DNA of 64,000 bases from Myxococcales bacterium. GTDB lineage: Bacteria > Myxococcota_A > Bradymonadia > UBA7976 > UBA1532. The stretch lies in the NCBI GenBank assembly GCA_020633435.1, contig JACKDP010000005.1:372001-436000 (forward strand), given 5' to 3'. The notes beneath the pieces are model-generated. The model did not search any database and was not told where the DNA came from. It saw only the letters and a list, made by a program, of their open reading frames with translations. Below are positions 1-7,880 of this stretch, piece by piece. How positions within the stretch are numbered: the stretch's first letter is position 1; every line of letters begins with the position of its first letter. The position numbers and the translations under genes are program-made.

Positions 1-654
1 CCCGTCCCGCCGGGGGAGAAGGCCTGCGCCGCCGACCTGGACGGCGACGGGCTGCTGGACATGGACGAGCTGTTCGGCCACGGCGCCCCCGGCGCGGCCT
101 GCGACGCCGACGACGTGATCGTCCGCTGCCCGCCGCGCCAGGTGCGCCCGGCGGCCCCGGCGGAGCGCGTCGTGCACACGGGCACCGCGGGCCGGCCGAC
201 CATCCCCCGGTTCCTGCCGCGGGATCTGCTGGAGCGGTTCCTGGAGTGGGTCCGCAGCCTGGGCATCCACGAGAACGAGTACGAGGAGGACACCTACGAC
301 TGCGACGACTTCGCGGCCGATCTGGAGGAGGCCATCGAGGACGCCGGCGCCGAGGCCGGCCTGCCGGGCGTCGGCACCTTCACGTACGTGGCCTGCGACC
401 TGGTGGACGGCCAGTACCAGGAGGCCCACGCCCTGACCGACGTGCACCTGCTCGGCCAGATCTTCTGGGTGGAGCCGCAGACCGCCCAGATCGCCAACCT
501 GGACAGCAACGGCGACGGGAAGGTGAGCTTCGTCACCGACCTGAGCAGCTACCCGACGCCCACCGAGGCCCACGCCGATCCGCACAAGGCCTGCTTCGTG
601 GCCGTGTTCGAGAGCGCCGACGCGGCGGAGGCGGCCGGCCTCGTCCTCGATTGA
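1..654 (+). CDS. C-terminal part of an Asp-rich, EF-hand/TSP3-like secreted protein (5' truncated)
   Basis: The frame is open from the first base, so the true start lies outside the window and 217 residues are visible. The visible N-terminus has an Asp-rich calcium-loop-like motif (DLDGDGLLDMDEL), and a second one (LDSNGDGKVSF) lies near visible residue 166. These resemble EF-hand, dockerin or TSP3 loops. The middle part is acidic (DTYDCDDFAADLEEA). I do not recognise a catalytic domain. The loops resemble those of the TSP3 lipoproteins further right, but nothing shows that the genes are linked. A new gene starts 56 bases after its stop. Confidence 0.6.
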   Translation, partial: PVPPGEKACAADLDGDGLLDMDELFGHGAPGAACDADDVIVRCPPRQVRPAAPAERVVHTGTAGRPTIPRFLPRDLLERFLEWVRSLGIHENEYEEDTYDCDDFAADLEEAIEDAGAEAGLPGVGTFTYVACDLVDGQYQEAHALTDVHLLGQIFWVEPQTAQIANLDSNGDGKVSFVTDLSSYPTPTEAHADPHKACFVAVFESADAAEAAGLVLD

Positions 655-696
655 GGCGCTGCGCACGGGAGTGGCCAACGGCCCCCCCGCGTCCGG

Positions 697-702
697 TATA
701 GT
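697..702 (+). promoter_or_regulatory. -10-like element TATAGT just before a start codon
   Basis: TATAGT ends 7 bases before the ATG at 710, so transcription would begin at or next to the A of the start codon and give a leaderless message. No good -35 and no Shine-Dalgarno sequence are visible. This is an inference from spacing only. Confidence 0.35.
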
Positions 703-709
703 CGCCCCC

Positions 710-2500
710 ATGCGATGCCTCACCCTGCTCGGTTTTCTGGCCTTCCTCGCCGCGTGTGGCGAGGAAGCGGCCCCCGCCTGCAAGAGCGACAGCGATTGCC
801 CCACCGGATACACCTGTGATTTCGACCGCTTCGCCGGCGACTGCGTGCAGCAGGTCTACGTCGTCCGCTGCGGGCGCACGTTCTGTGAGTGGCCCTACCA
901 GCGCTGTGTCGACGGGCAGGAGTGTGTCGAGGCCAGCGAGCTGCCCGATGGCGGGGCCGGCGGGGCCGGGGGCGCCGGGGGCGCGGGTGGCGTCGGCGGC
1001 GGGGCCGGTGGCGCTGGCGGGGCCGGCGGCGTGGGCGGCGGCGGAGGCGTCGGCGGCCAGCCCGACATGAGCGTCGAGGTGCCCGCGCCCCGCGTCCTCA
1101 TCGAGAGCCCCATCGACGGCCAGACGTTCTTCGACGCGCCCCCCATGCTGTCGGGCCAGGTGCTCGGCCTGGTGGCCAGCGGGCGGGTGACGCTGGAGGT
1201 GGACGGCGCGATGCCCGGCACGGCGCTCTCGCCCGACGCCGACGGGCGCTTCTCCCACCCGCTCGGCGGGCTCGCGCCGGGCACCCGCCGGCTGACGGTG
1301 GTGGCCGAGCAGGGCCCCCACCGGGCCGAGGCGTCCATCAGCATCCGGCTCGACTTCCGCGTCAGCGTCCGGGGCGGCCAGCTCGAGGCGGGCGGCCGGC
1401 CCTTCCGCTTCGTGGCCGTGAACGCGCCCAGCCTGCTCACGCTGGCCTTCGAGGATGACGGCCAGGCCCGCGTCGCGGCCGTGCTGGCCCAGGCCCGCGC
1501 CCTCGGCGTCAACGTGGTGCGCGCCCGCGCCTACGACGACCGCCCCAACGCCCGGACGGCCATCCAGACCGCCCCGGGGCAGTACAGCGAGGCGGGGCTG
1601 GTGGCCCTCGACCGCCTGGTGGCCGCGGCGGGGGAGGTGGGCATGAAGCTCATCCTGCCGCTGGTGGACGACGACGCCGCCTACGGGGGCATCCCCCAGT
1701 ACCTGCGCTGGGCCGGCCTGCCGGGCGCCCGCGCCGACTTCCGCCAGTTCTTCGTCGCCGGGCAGATCCGCGAGTGGTTCAAGGCCCACGCCCGCACCGT
1801 GATCGAGCGGACGAACTCCCTGACGGGCAACTCCTTCTTCAATGATCCCGCCATCTTGGCGTGGGAGGTCGTCGACGGCCTCGACGCGGCGCAGGTCTTC
1901 GGGGACGCCACCGGCAACCAGGTCAACGACTTCTTCTCCGACGTGACGGCGGCCCTCAAGGCCTCGGCGCCGACGCAGCTCATCATCACGGGCGACGTGG
2001 GCTACGACACCAGCCCCGGCCCCTACGGCCGGCACGCGGCGGCGCTCACCGACGCGGGCCTCGGGGGCCTGCTGGACGGCTCCCATGGCGTCGCCTGGAT
2101 CCGCGACCTGCGCCTGCCGACGGTGGACTTCGGGACGCTGCAGGTGGATCCCGACGCCCTGGCGCTGGGCGGGGACGGCATGGCGTGGGCCAACCTGGGG
2201 GCCGCGTGGATCCGCGGCCACGCGGGCATCGCGGCGCTGGAGGGCAAGCCCCTGATCATCAGCCTCGCGCGCCTGCCGAGCCGGGTGGAGCTGGCCCCGC
2301 GCCGCACGGCGCTGCAGGCGTGGATCGACGAGGTGCAGAGCCTGGGCCTCGCCGGCGTGGTCGTCGGCAACTTCTACCCGGCCGGGGCCGAGGGCGCCGA
2401 CGCTGCGGGCTTCTCCTACACCGAGGGCGCCGAGGCCGGCAGCGCCGGCAACCCGTACGGCGACCTGCTGCAGGGCCTCGCCAGCGAGCTCACCCGCTGA
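710..2500 (+). CDS. Lipoprotein with a GH5_7 mannanase-like domain lacking both catalytic glutamates
   Basis: This 596-residue protein starts at 710, where a signal peptide ends in a lipobox (FLAAC). A short Cys-rich stretch follows, then a Gly/Ala linker (about residues 83-120), a small beta-sandwich-like region, and a C-terminal domain that follows plant and bacterial GH5 subfamily 7 beta-mannanases (VNVVRARAYDD, LVALDRLV, YGGIPQYLRWAG, NDPAILAWE). The catalytic positions are changed. The NE of the acid/base motif is D389-G390, the HxY motif is Q478-V-D480, and the nucleophile position of GKPxxxxEFG is L519. A normal hydrolase is therefore unlikely; a carbohydrate-binding or structural role is more plausible. 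The alignment is by eye. Confidence 0.8.
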   Translation: MRCLTLLGFLAFLAACGEEAAPACKSDSDCPTGYTCDFDRFAGDCVQQVYVVRCGRTFCEWPYQRCVDGQECVEASELPDGGAGGAGGAGGAGGVGGGAGGAGGAGGVGGGGGVGGQPDMSVEVPAPRVLIESPIDGQTFFDAPPMLSGQVLGLVASGRVTLEVDGAMPGTALSPDADGRFSHPLGGLAPGTRRLTVVAEQGPHRAEASISIRLDFRVSVRGGQLEAGGRPFRFVAVNAPSLLTLAFEDDGQARVAAVLAQARALGVNVVRARAYDDRPNARTAIQTAPGQYSEAGLVALDRLVAAAGEVGMKLILPLVDDDAAYGGIPQYLRWAGLPGARADFRQFFVAGQIREWFKAHARTVIERTNSLTGNSFFNDPAILAWEVVDGLDAAQVFGDATGNQVNDFFSDVTAALKASAPTQLIITGDVGYDTSPGPYGRHAAALTDAGLGGLLDGSHGVAWIRDLRLPTVDFGTLQVDPDALALGGDGMAWANLGAAWIRGHAGIAALEGKPLIISLARLPSRVELAPRRTALQAWIDEVQSLGLAGVVVGNFYPAGAEGADAAGFSYTEGAEAGSAGNPYGDLLQGLASELTR

Positions 2501-2603
2501 CGCGACGCGGGCATCGTCGGTAGAAGTACGCTAGAATGCCGCCCCGAGCGGTTGCGTCGGCGCCGGCCGGCGGCCAACATGCCCACCCCGCGAGGAGGCA
2601 ATC

Positions 2604-3260
2604 ATGAAGCGAACCCTGAAGTCCCTCTTTCTCTCCGCCCTGGTGCTCGGGCTCGCCACGCCCGCCTTCGCCCAGGAGGATCCCGAGGCCGAGCTGGACA
2701 ACCCCGGCGGCGGCGCGCTGCTGGAGGATGGCCTCAAGGAGCGCCGCGCCCCGGAGGAGCCCGTCCTGGACGACCCGGATGGGGCCCTCATGAAGCGCGT
2801 CACCGAGTCCCGCGCCAACCTGCAGACGACCATCAACAAGCTCCAGGAGACCGTGCAGAAGATGCACGAGGTCGAGATCGAGCTCTCCAAGGGGATGGCC
2901 AAGAAGTTCGAGGGCCTGGACAAGCGCCTCGAGCACGTCACGGCCGACCTGCTGAAGGCCTCCGACGGCTTCTTCGAGAAGCACAACAAGGAGCTGGACG
3001 CCTACCGCGCCGCCGTGAAGGACGGCGTGGCCGACGCCAAGGAGAAGACGGGCAAGGCGGTCGTGAAGACCCGCGAGGCCTACCTCAAGGCGCTGGAGAA
3101 GGTGCAGAAGTCGGCGGAGAAGCTGGCGGGCGACGCGTCGGCGCTGGCCGCCAAGGCCCTGCCCAAGGAGGAGGCCGCGCCCGAGCCTGCCGCGGCGCCC
3201 GCGTCGGCGGCGGACGACGAGGCCGGCGAGGCCGGCGAGGCCGCCGGCAACGAAGAGTAA
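2604..3260 (+). CDS. Exported helical coiled-coil protein
   Basis: The product has 218 residues. The ATG has a clear Shine-Dalgarno (GAGGAGG) six bases upstream. A classical signal peptide ends in AFA before QEDPE, with no lipobox. After an acidic segment (to about residue 60) the rest is Lys/Glu/Ala-rich helix with heptad character, then an Ala/Glu-rich tail, so a periplasmic coiled coil is likely. I do not recognise a family. The stop codon overlaps the next ATG (TAATG), which suggests coupled translation with the small zinc-ribbon-like gene and then the KamA-type gene. Confidence 0.8.
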   Translation: MKRTLKSLFLSALVLGLATPAFAQEDPEAELDNPGGGALLEDGLKERRAPEEPVLDDPDGALMKRVTESRANLQTTINKLQETVQKMHEVEIELSKGMAKKFEGLDKRLEHVTADLLKASDGFFEKHNKELDAYRAAVKDGVADAKEKTGKAVVKTREAYLKALEKVQKSAEKLAGDASALAAKALPKEEAAPEPAAAPASAADDEAGEAGEAAGNEE

Positions 3261-3472
3261 TGTCGAGCCAGGCCCCGGAAGGCCCCGGCTGGGGCTGGCA
3301 GCTCCTGGAGTTCTTCGGGATGACCTGGCCCGGGCACAAGGCCCGCGCCGAGGCCGCCCGTTCGCCCCGCTGCGGGGCGTGCGGCAACCCCACCGAGCTG
3401 CAGGCCGATGGTACGTGGCGCTGCCGCGTGCACCCCGTCGCCCCCGTCGAGGCCCCCCCGCCCCATGAATGA
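3260..3472 (+). CDS. Small zinc-ribbon-like protein
   Basis: This 70-residue protein starts at the ATG that overlaps the stop of the coiled-coil gene. It has CGAC near residue 38 and a CRVH about twelve residues later, a possible CCCH metal knuckle. The N-terminus is Trp-rich (GWGWQLLEFFGMTWPG). The last eight bases overlap the next gene, so the three genes 2604-4544 look like one transcript. The function is unknown. The short length and high GC leave some chance that it is not translated, but the tight overlaps at both ends favour a real gene. Confidence 0.55.
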   Translation: MSSQAPEGPGWGWQLLEFFGMTWPGHKARAEAARSPRCGACGNPTELQADGTWRCRVHPVAPVEAPPPHE

Positions 3473-4544
3473 CGTCCCCTCGTGGCGCCGGCTGCTCGTC
3501 GGCGCCCGAGACGTGCCCACCCTGGTGGCCGAGGGCCTCGTGGCCCCCGCGGACGCGCCCGGCCTGGAGGCCGTGGTGGCGCGCTTCGAGATGCTCGTCA
3601 GCCGGTACTACCTGGGCCTCATCGACCGGGATGACCCGGCGTGCCCCATCCGCCGGCAGGCGCTGCCCGACGTCGCCGAGCTGGCCTGGCTGCCCGGGGA
3701 GCGCACCGATCCCATCGGCGACGCGGCCCACGCGCCGACGCGCATCCTGGTGCGGCGCTACCCCGACCGGGCGCTGCTCTTCCCCACGCTGCGCTGCCCG
3801 ATGTTCTGCCGGTACTGCTTTCGGAAGGTGGCGCTGAACGAGGAGCCCATCCGCCTGCGCCACGAGCTGCCGGCGGCGCTGGACTGGCTGCGGGCGCACC
3901 CGGAGGTGGAGGAGGTCATCCTGAGCGGCGGCGACCCGCTGATGCTCTCCGACGCGCTGCTGGCGGAGCTGCTGGCGGGCCTGCGCGGGCTGGGCACCGT
4001 GCGGCGCATCCGCATCCACACCCGCATGCCCGTGACGCTGCCCATGCGGGTGGACGCCGCGCTGGCGGCGCTGCTGGCGGCCCACCGCCCCGTCTACGTG
4101 GTGGCCCACTTCAACCACCCCCGGGAGCTCACGCCCGCGGCCGAGGCGGCCGTCTCGGCCCTGGTGGACGCGGGGGTGGTGGTGCTGAACCAGGCCGTCC
4201 TGCTGCGCGGCATCAACGACGATCCGGCGGTGCTGGCGGCGCTCTTCCAGGGGCTGCTGGACTGGCGGGTGCGGCCCTACTACCTGCACCACCCCGACCT
4301 GACGGTGGGCACGGGGCACTTCCGGGTGGGCCTGGCGGAGGGCCTGGCCATCGTCCGGGCGCTCCGCGGGCGGCTGACGGGGCTGGCCTGGCCGACCTAC
4401 GTGCTGGACATCCCGGGGGGCGGCGGCAAGGTGCCCGTCGACTCCGGCTATGTGCGCCCGACGGACGATCCCGGCGTCTGGCTGCTGGAGAGCCCGCTGG
4501 ACGGCGAGGTGCGGGTGTACCGCGATCTGGCCGTGCTAAGCTGA
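3465..4544 (+). CDS. kamA: KamA-family radical SAM aminomutase (lysine 2,3-aminomutase/EpmB type)
   Basis: Radical SAM, PLP-dependent 1,2-amino mutases move an amino group from C2 to C3 of lysine, glutamate or the lysine carried by EF-P. This 359-residue protein has the iron-sulfur motif CPMFCRYC (CxxxCxxC), the SAM-binding GGDPL, and the C-terminal PGGGGK whose Lys binds PLP in the family. The Asp residues that hold the substrate amino group in KamA appear kept (HPDLTVG and VLDIPGGGG). It lacks a long C-terminal extension, so it is closer in size to EpmB. No EF-P gene is nearby, and the substrate cannot be decided from sequence. The start overlaps the preceding small gene by eight bases. Confidence 0.85.
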   Translation: MNDVPSWRRLLVGARDVPTLVAEGLVAPADAPGLEAVVARFEMLVSRYYLGLIDRDDPACPIRRQALPDVAELAWLPGERTDPIGDAAHAPTRILVRRYPDRALLFPTLRCPMFCRYCFRKVALNEEPIRLRHELPAALDWLRAHPEVEEVILSGGDPLMLSDALLAELLAGLRGLGTVRRIRIHTRMPVTLPMRVDAALAALLAAHRPVYVVAHFNHPRELTPAAEAAVSALVDAGVVVLNQAVLLRGINDDPAVLAALFQGLLDWRVRPYYLHHPDLTVGTGHFRVGLAEGLAIVRALRGRLTGLAWPTYVLDIPGGGGKVPVDSGYVRPTDDPGVWLLESPLDGEVRVYRDLAVLS

Positions 4545-4569
4545 GGCACCCGGGTTCTGGAGGACGCCC

Positions 4570-5574
4570 ATGCGCGCGCTCTTGCTGACGCTCCTGTTCC
4601 CCGTCGCGGGCCTCGCGGCGCTGGGGGATCCCTGCCCGCCGGGGCAGCCCTGTCCGGCCGGCGAGGTCTGCCTGGGGGAGGGGGAGGAGGCGTACTGCAC
4701 CATCCGCTGCCCCGCGGGCGGCTGCCCCGATGGCTACGGCTGCGTGGGGGAGGGGCGGGTGCGCGTCTGCGTGCTCGGGGCGGACGCGCCGCCGGCCGAG
4801 CCGGTGGGCATGGGCGAGGCGTGTGACGCCGATATTCCCTGTGAGATCAACCTGTTCTGCGCGACGGACGGCGACGAGCGGTACTGCTCGCGGGCCTGCG
4901 TGGGGCCGGGGACGTGCCCGGAGGGCTTTCGCTGCACGGGGGCCGGGGAGCCGGCCTGCGCGCGGCTGCGGGGCCTGCCGGGGGTGGGGGAGCCCTGCGA
5001 CCCGGCGGCGGGCTGCGCCGAGGGCCTGGACTGCGTGGACGCCCCGACGCGGCAGCGGCCCCTGTGCGCGCTGCCCTGCGAGGAGTCGGCCCAGTGCGTC
5101 GGCGGCACCGTCTGCCAGAACGCCCACTGCATCCCGAGCGAGCAGACGACGCGCCCGGGGCTGGGGGAAGCCTGCGTGAACGACGCCGCCGAGCCCAGCC
5201 TGGCCGGCTGCGCGGGCGACCTGGTCTGCTACATCAACGGCCGCGACAGCTACTGCACCCAGGGGAGCTGCGACAGCCAGCGCCGCTGCCCGGACGGCTA
5301 CGGCTGCCGCGAGGTGGAGCCGCGGGTGGGCGCGTGCCGGCGGGGCGTCGAGGACGACTTCATCTTCGTGCCGCCGCCCACCATCGACGTGCCGGTGCTG
5401 CCGCCGCCCCCCAGCGACGCGACGGTCCCGCCGCCGAGCGGGGGCGGGTCGGGCGGGGGCGGCAGCGCCGATGGCGGCGAGGAGGACGGCTGCCAGGCCA
5501 GCGGGCGCGGCGGGGCCGGCGGCCTCTTCGGGCTGCTCCTGGTGGGCCTGGCGCTGGTGCGGAGGCGCCGATGA
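4570..5574 (+). CDS. Cys-rich surface protein with a MYXO-CTERM-type sorting tail
   Basis: The 334-residue product has a short signal peptide followed by four or five Cys-rich modules of the form CPxGxxCxxGxxxxYC, probably small disulfide knots. A Pro-rich and Gly/Ser-rich linker follows, and the protein ends in a single Cys, a hydrophobic helix (GLFGLLLVGLAL) and RRRR. That tail fits MYXO-CTERM, the Myxococcota signal processed by myxosortase to anchor proteins at the outer surface. The role is probably structural or adhesive. The ATG has an upstream GGAGG. The stop overlaps the start of the QueD-like gene (ATGA), so the two are translationally coupled. Confidence 0.85.
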   Translation: MRALLLTLLFPVAGLAALGDPCPPGQPCPAGEVCLGEGEEAYCTIRCPAGGCPDGYGCVGEGRVRVCVLGADAPPAEPVGMGEACDADIPCEINLFCATDGDERYCSRACVGPGTCPEGFRCTGAGEPACARLRGLPGVGEPCDPAAGCAEGLDCVDAPTRQRPLCALPCEESAQCVGGTVCQNAHCIPSEQTTRPGLGEACVNDAAEPSLAGCAGDLVCYINGRDSYCTQGSCDSQRRCPDGYGCREVEPRVGACRRGVEDDFIFVPPPTIDVPVLPPPPSDATVPPPSGGGSGGGGSADGGEEDGCQASGRGGAGGLFGLLLVGLALVRRRR

Positions 5575-5939
5575 GCAGCGGCCTCTTCGAGCTGGTGCAC
5601 ACCGTCCGCTTCGAGTCGGCGCGGCAGCTCACGGGCGTGCCCCCCGACCACCCGTGCAGCCGCCTCTACGGGCTGGCCTTCGAGCTGGACATCCATGTGC
5701 AGGGGTCGCTCGACCCCGTGACCGGCTTCGTCATCGACTTCGCCGACATCGAGGCGGCCTTCGCGCCGCTGCACGCGCTGCTGGACCACGACCACCTCAA
5801 CCGGCACGCCGGCCTGGAGAACCCCACCTCCGAGGTGATGGTGGCGTGGATCTGGGATCGGCTGGCGCCGCGCCTGCCGGGCCTCACGTGCCTGTCGCTG
5901 CGCGAGAACCCGACCTCCCGCGTCATCTACCGGGGCTGA
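5571..5939 (+). CDS. QueD/6-pyruvoyltetrahydropterin synthase-like protein without the zinc histidines
   Basis: The 122-residue sequence follows E. coli QueD closely (GFVIDFADIEAAF, LDHDHLN, GLENPTSEV, IYRG end). QueD makes 6-carboxytetrahydropterin for queuosine and deazapurines. All three zinc ligands of E. coli QueD (His16, His31, His33) are replaced: R18 in FESARQL, and Y33 and L35 in the HGH position (CSRLYGL). The catalytic Cys (C29), the later His of LDHDHL and the Glu of RENPT remain. It may be inactive, zinc-independent or a regulatory paralogue. A second copy at 56364-56741 keeps the histidines but not the Cys. Confidence 0.85.
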   Translation: MSSGLFELVHTVRFESARQLTGVPPDHPCSRLYGLAFELDIHVQGSLDPVTGFVIDFADIEAAFAPLHALLDHDHLNRHAGLENPTSEVMVAWIWDRLAPRLPGLTCLSLRENPTSRVIYRG

Positions 5940-5944
5940 GGCCG

Positions 5945-6232
5945 CTACCGACGCTCGGGGAGGAAGAGGGAGCGCTCCATCACCAGCTCCACCTCCACGG
6001 CCCGCAGCTCCACGGCCACGGTGTCGTCGATGGTGTCGCCGGCGCTGACCATCTGGGTGAAGCGGCGGCCCAGGGCCATGTAGTCATCGACGCGCTGGCG
6101 GAACTCCTCGGCGTCCAGCTTGCGCACCAGGCGCTCGCGGAAGCCGCCGTACTGGCCCGTGCGGATGTCGCCCACGAGGCGCTGGAAGCGCTCCAGGTAT
6201 CGGTCGAACTCCTTGCCGTAGTCGGTCGGCAT
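5945..6232 (-). CDS. Small helical protein of unknown function
   Basis: The 95-residue, charged, mostly helical protein has no signal peptide or membrane segment. The start is supported by GGGGGAGAG placed just before the ATG. It is convergent with the QueD-like gene and divergent from the TolC-like gene. I do not recognise the family. The coding pattern (third-position GC, no clear alternative frame) supports a real gene. Confidence 0.65.
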   Translation of the reverse strand: MPTDYGKEFDRYLERFQRLVGDIRTGQYGGFRERLVRKLDAEEFRQRVDDYMALGRRFTQMVSAGDTIDDTVAVELRAVEVELVMERSLFLPERR

Positions 6233-6245
6233 GCTCTCCCCCCAT

Positions 6246-6270
6246 CCCCGGAGGCGAGGCGCCTCCGGGG
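6246..6270. other. Perfect 11-bp inverted repeat between divergent genes
   Basis: CCCCGGAGGCG, three-base loop, CGCCTCCGGGG. It lies 14 bases upstream of the start of the small minus-strand gene and about 75 bases before the TolC promoter. There is no T-run on either side, so it is not a standard terminator. An operator or a 5'-leader hairpin is possible. Confidence 0.5.
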
Positions 6271-6343
6271 TGGATTCTGCCGGTCGGGCCGGGGTGGTGC
6301 CAGGGCTTTGTCACCCGGGCGGGCGCGCGAGGTCGCCGGCCGC

Positions 6344-6373
6344 TTGACGTGGGGCGCCGGAGCCTCGTAGATA
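6344..6373 (+). promoter_or_regulatory. Promoter of the TolC-like gene
   Basis: TTGACG (6344-6349), 18-base spacer, TAGATA (6368-6373). The GTG start at 6380 is six bases downstream of the -10, so the transcript is predicted to be leaderless. Confidence 0.5.
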
Positions 6374-6379
6374 CGGCCA

Positions 6380-7807
6380 GTGAGGCGCGCACTGCCAGGC
6401 ATCCTTTGCTGCTTCGTGTGGAGCGCGGCGTGGGCCGCCCCCGCCGAGGACGTGCCGCGGGTGACGCTGGAGGAGCTGCTCGGCCGCGTCCGCAGCGAGA
6501 ACCCCGCCGTCAACATCGCCCGCGCCGAGCTCAACAAGTACCAGGCCCTCTTCGACCGCGCCTACTACGCCTGGGCCCCGCGGCTGAAGGTGGACTCGGT
6601 GCTCGTGCCCCTGCCCGAGCGCCGGCTGCTGCGCGAGTGCGTCGATCCGACGAGCCCCATCGGCGAGGTGGTGCCCTGCCCGGGGCAGGACGTGCAGACG
6701 GACGAGCGCATCACGGCCGAGACCGAGATCGGCATCCTGGTCCGCGTCAACGCCAAGCTCACGTTCCCGCTCTACACCTTCGGCAAGGTGGAGTCCGCCC
6801 AGCGGGCCGCCCGGGCCGGCATGGAGGTGGGGGAGGCCGCCGTCGACCTGGCCCGCGCGAAGCTCGACTTCCTCGTGAAGAAGGCCTGGTACGGGGCCCA
6901 GCTCGCCGGCAGCGCGATGGACATCCTGCAGGATGGCCGCAAGAAGATGCGGGAGGCCAAGGCCACCATCGAGTCGGAGCTGGCCAAGGAGTCGGGCCGG
7001 TTCACCAGCAACGACCTGCGCAAGCTCATCGTGGAGCAGGCCGAGCTGGAGGCGGGCTTCCTGGAGACGGAGGCCCTGAGCGAGCTGGCCTGGGAGAGCC
7101 TGCGGGTGGCCGGGGGCTTCGCCGAGGGCCAGAAGTTCGACCTGGCGACGCGGGAGCTGGAGCCGGTGCACGTCGAGGTGCGCACGGCGGACGCGGTGCT
7201 CGAGCTGGCCAGCCTGACGCGCCCCGACCTGCGCATGGCGGAGGCGGCGGTGCGCGCGCGGGCGGCCCAGGTGGACATGGCCCGGGCCGACTACTACCCC
7301 AACGTCGCCCTGGTGGGCATCTTCGGCTACGCCAAGGGCACCACGGCCGACGACTCCCCCGACCCCTTCGCCAACGACAACTACAACTACCTGAGCTGGG
7401 GCGCGGTCCTGGGGGCCGAGCTGAGCCTCGACTACTTCGCCAACCGCAGCGCCGTGGATCAGGCCGAGGCGGCCCTGCTCAAGTCCCAGGCCGAGCTGGC
7501 CACCCTGCGCCAGAAGCTGCGCCTGGAGGTGGTCGAGGAGGTCGGCCAGCTCAACCGGCGGCAGCGCGAGGTGGAGGTGCGCGAGCTGGCCATGAAGGCC
7601 GGCAAGGCGTGGCTGGTGTCGAACTCGCTGAACTTCGGGCTGGGCCTCGCCACGACCGACGACCTGCTCACCAGCCTGGTGGCCTACAGCAAGGCGCGGC
7701 TCAAGTACTTCGAGGCCATCTACCAGTACAATCTCTCCGTGGCCCGGCTGTCGCAGACCGTCGGCGCCGAGCTGGCCGTGCCGCCGCCCCCGGCGGCCGG
7801 TGAATAG
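6380..7807 (+). CDS. TolC-family outer-membrane efflux protein
   Basis: The 475-residue protein has a signal peptide ending near AWA-APAED. The two long helical repeats with interrupting strands are typical of TolC/OEP channel proteins, which form trimeric outer-membrane exit ducts for efflux or type I secretion. Typical features are LLGRVRSENPAVNIARAEL at the N-terminus and the long Ala/Leu/Glu helices near residues 120-240 and 330-400. The GTG start follows a strong promoter directly. The mlaC-like gene 73 bases downstream on the same strand suggests a shared envelope transport role. No inner-membrane pump partner is in the window. Confidence 0.85.
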   Translation: MRRALPGILCCFVWSAAWAAPAEDVPRVTLEELLGRVRSENPAVNIARAELNKYQALFDRAYYAWAPRLKVDSVLVPLPERRLLRECVDPTSPIGEVVPCPGQDVQTDERITAETEIGILVRVNAKLTFPLYTFGKVESAQRAARAGMEVGEAAVDLARAKLDFLVKKAWYGAQLAGSAMDILQDGRKKMREAKATIESELAKESGRFTSNDLRKLIVEQAELEAGFLETEALSELAWESLRVAGGFAEGQKFDLATRELEPVHVEVRTADAVLELASLTRPDLRMAEAAVRARAAQVDMARADYYPNVALVGIFGYAKGTTADDSPDPFANDNYNYLSWGAVLGAELSLDYFANRSAVDQAEAALLKSQAELATLRQKLRLEVVEEVGQLNRRQREVEVRELAMKAGKAWLVSNSLNFGLGLATTDDLLTSLVAYSKARLKYFEAIYQYNLSVARLSQTVGAELAVPPPPAAGE

Positions 7808-7880
7808 TCGGCGGGGCCGGTGACGTCGACCGCCCCGTTCGCGCCCTGACCGGCGCCTTGTTGCGACCAAAGGACCCAAG

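Noticed and set aside
6246..6340. Sigma-54-like TGGCAC...GGC on the minus strand before the small helical gene
   Set aside because: GG and GC are correctly spaced but the TTGC half is CGGC. In DNA this GC-rich, such a match is expected by chance.
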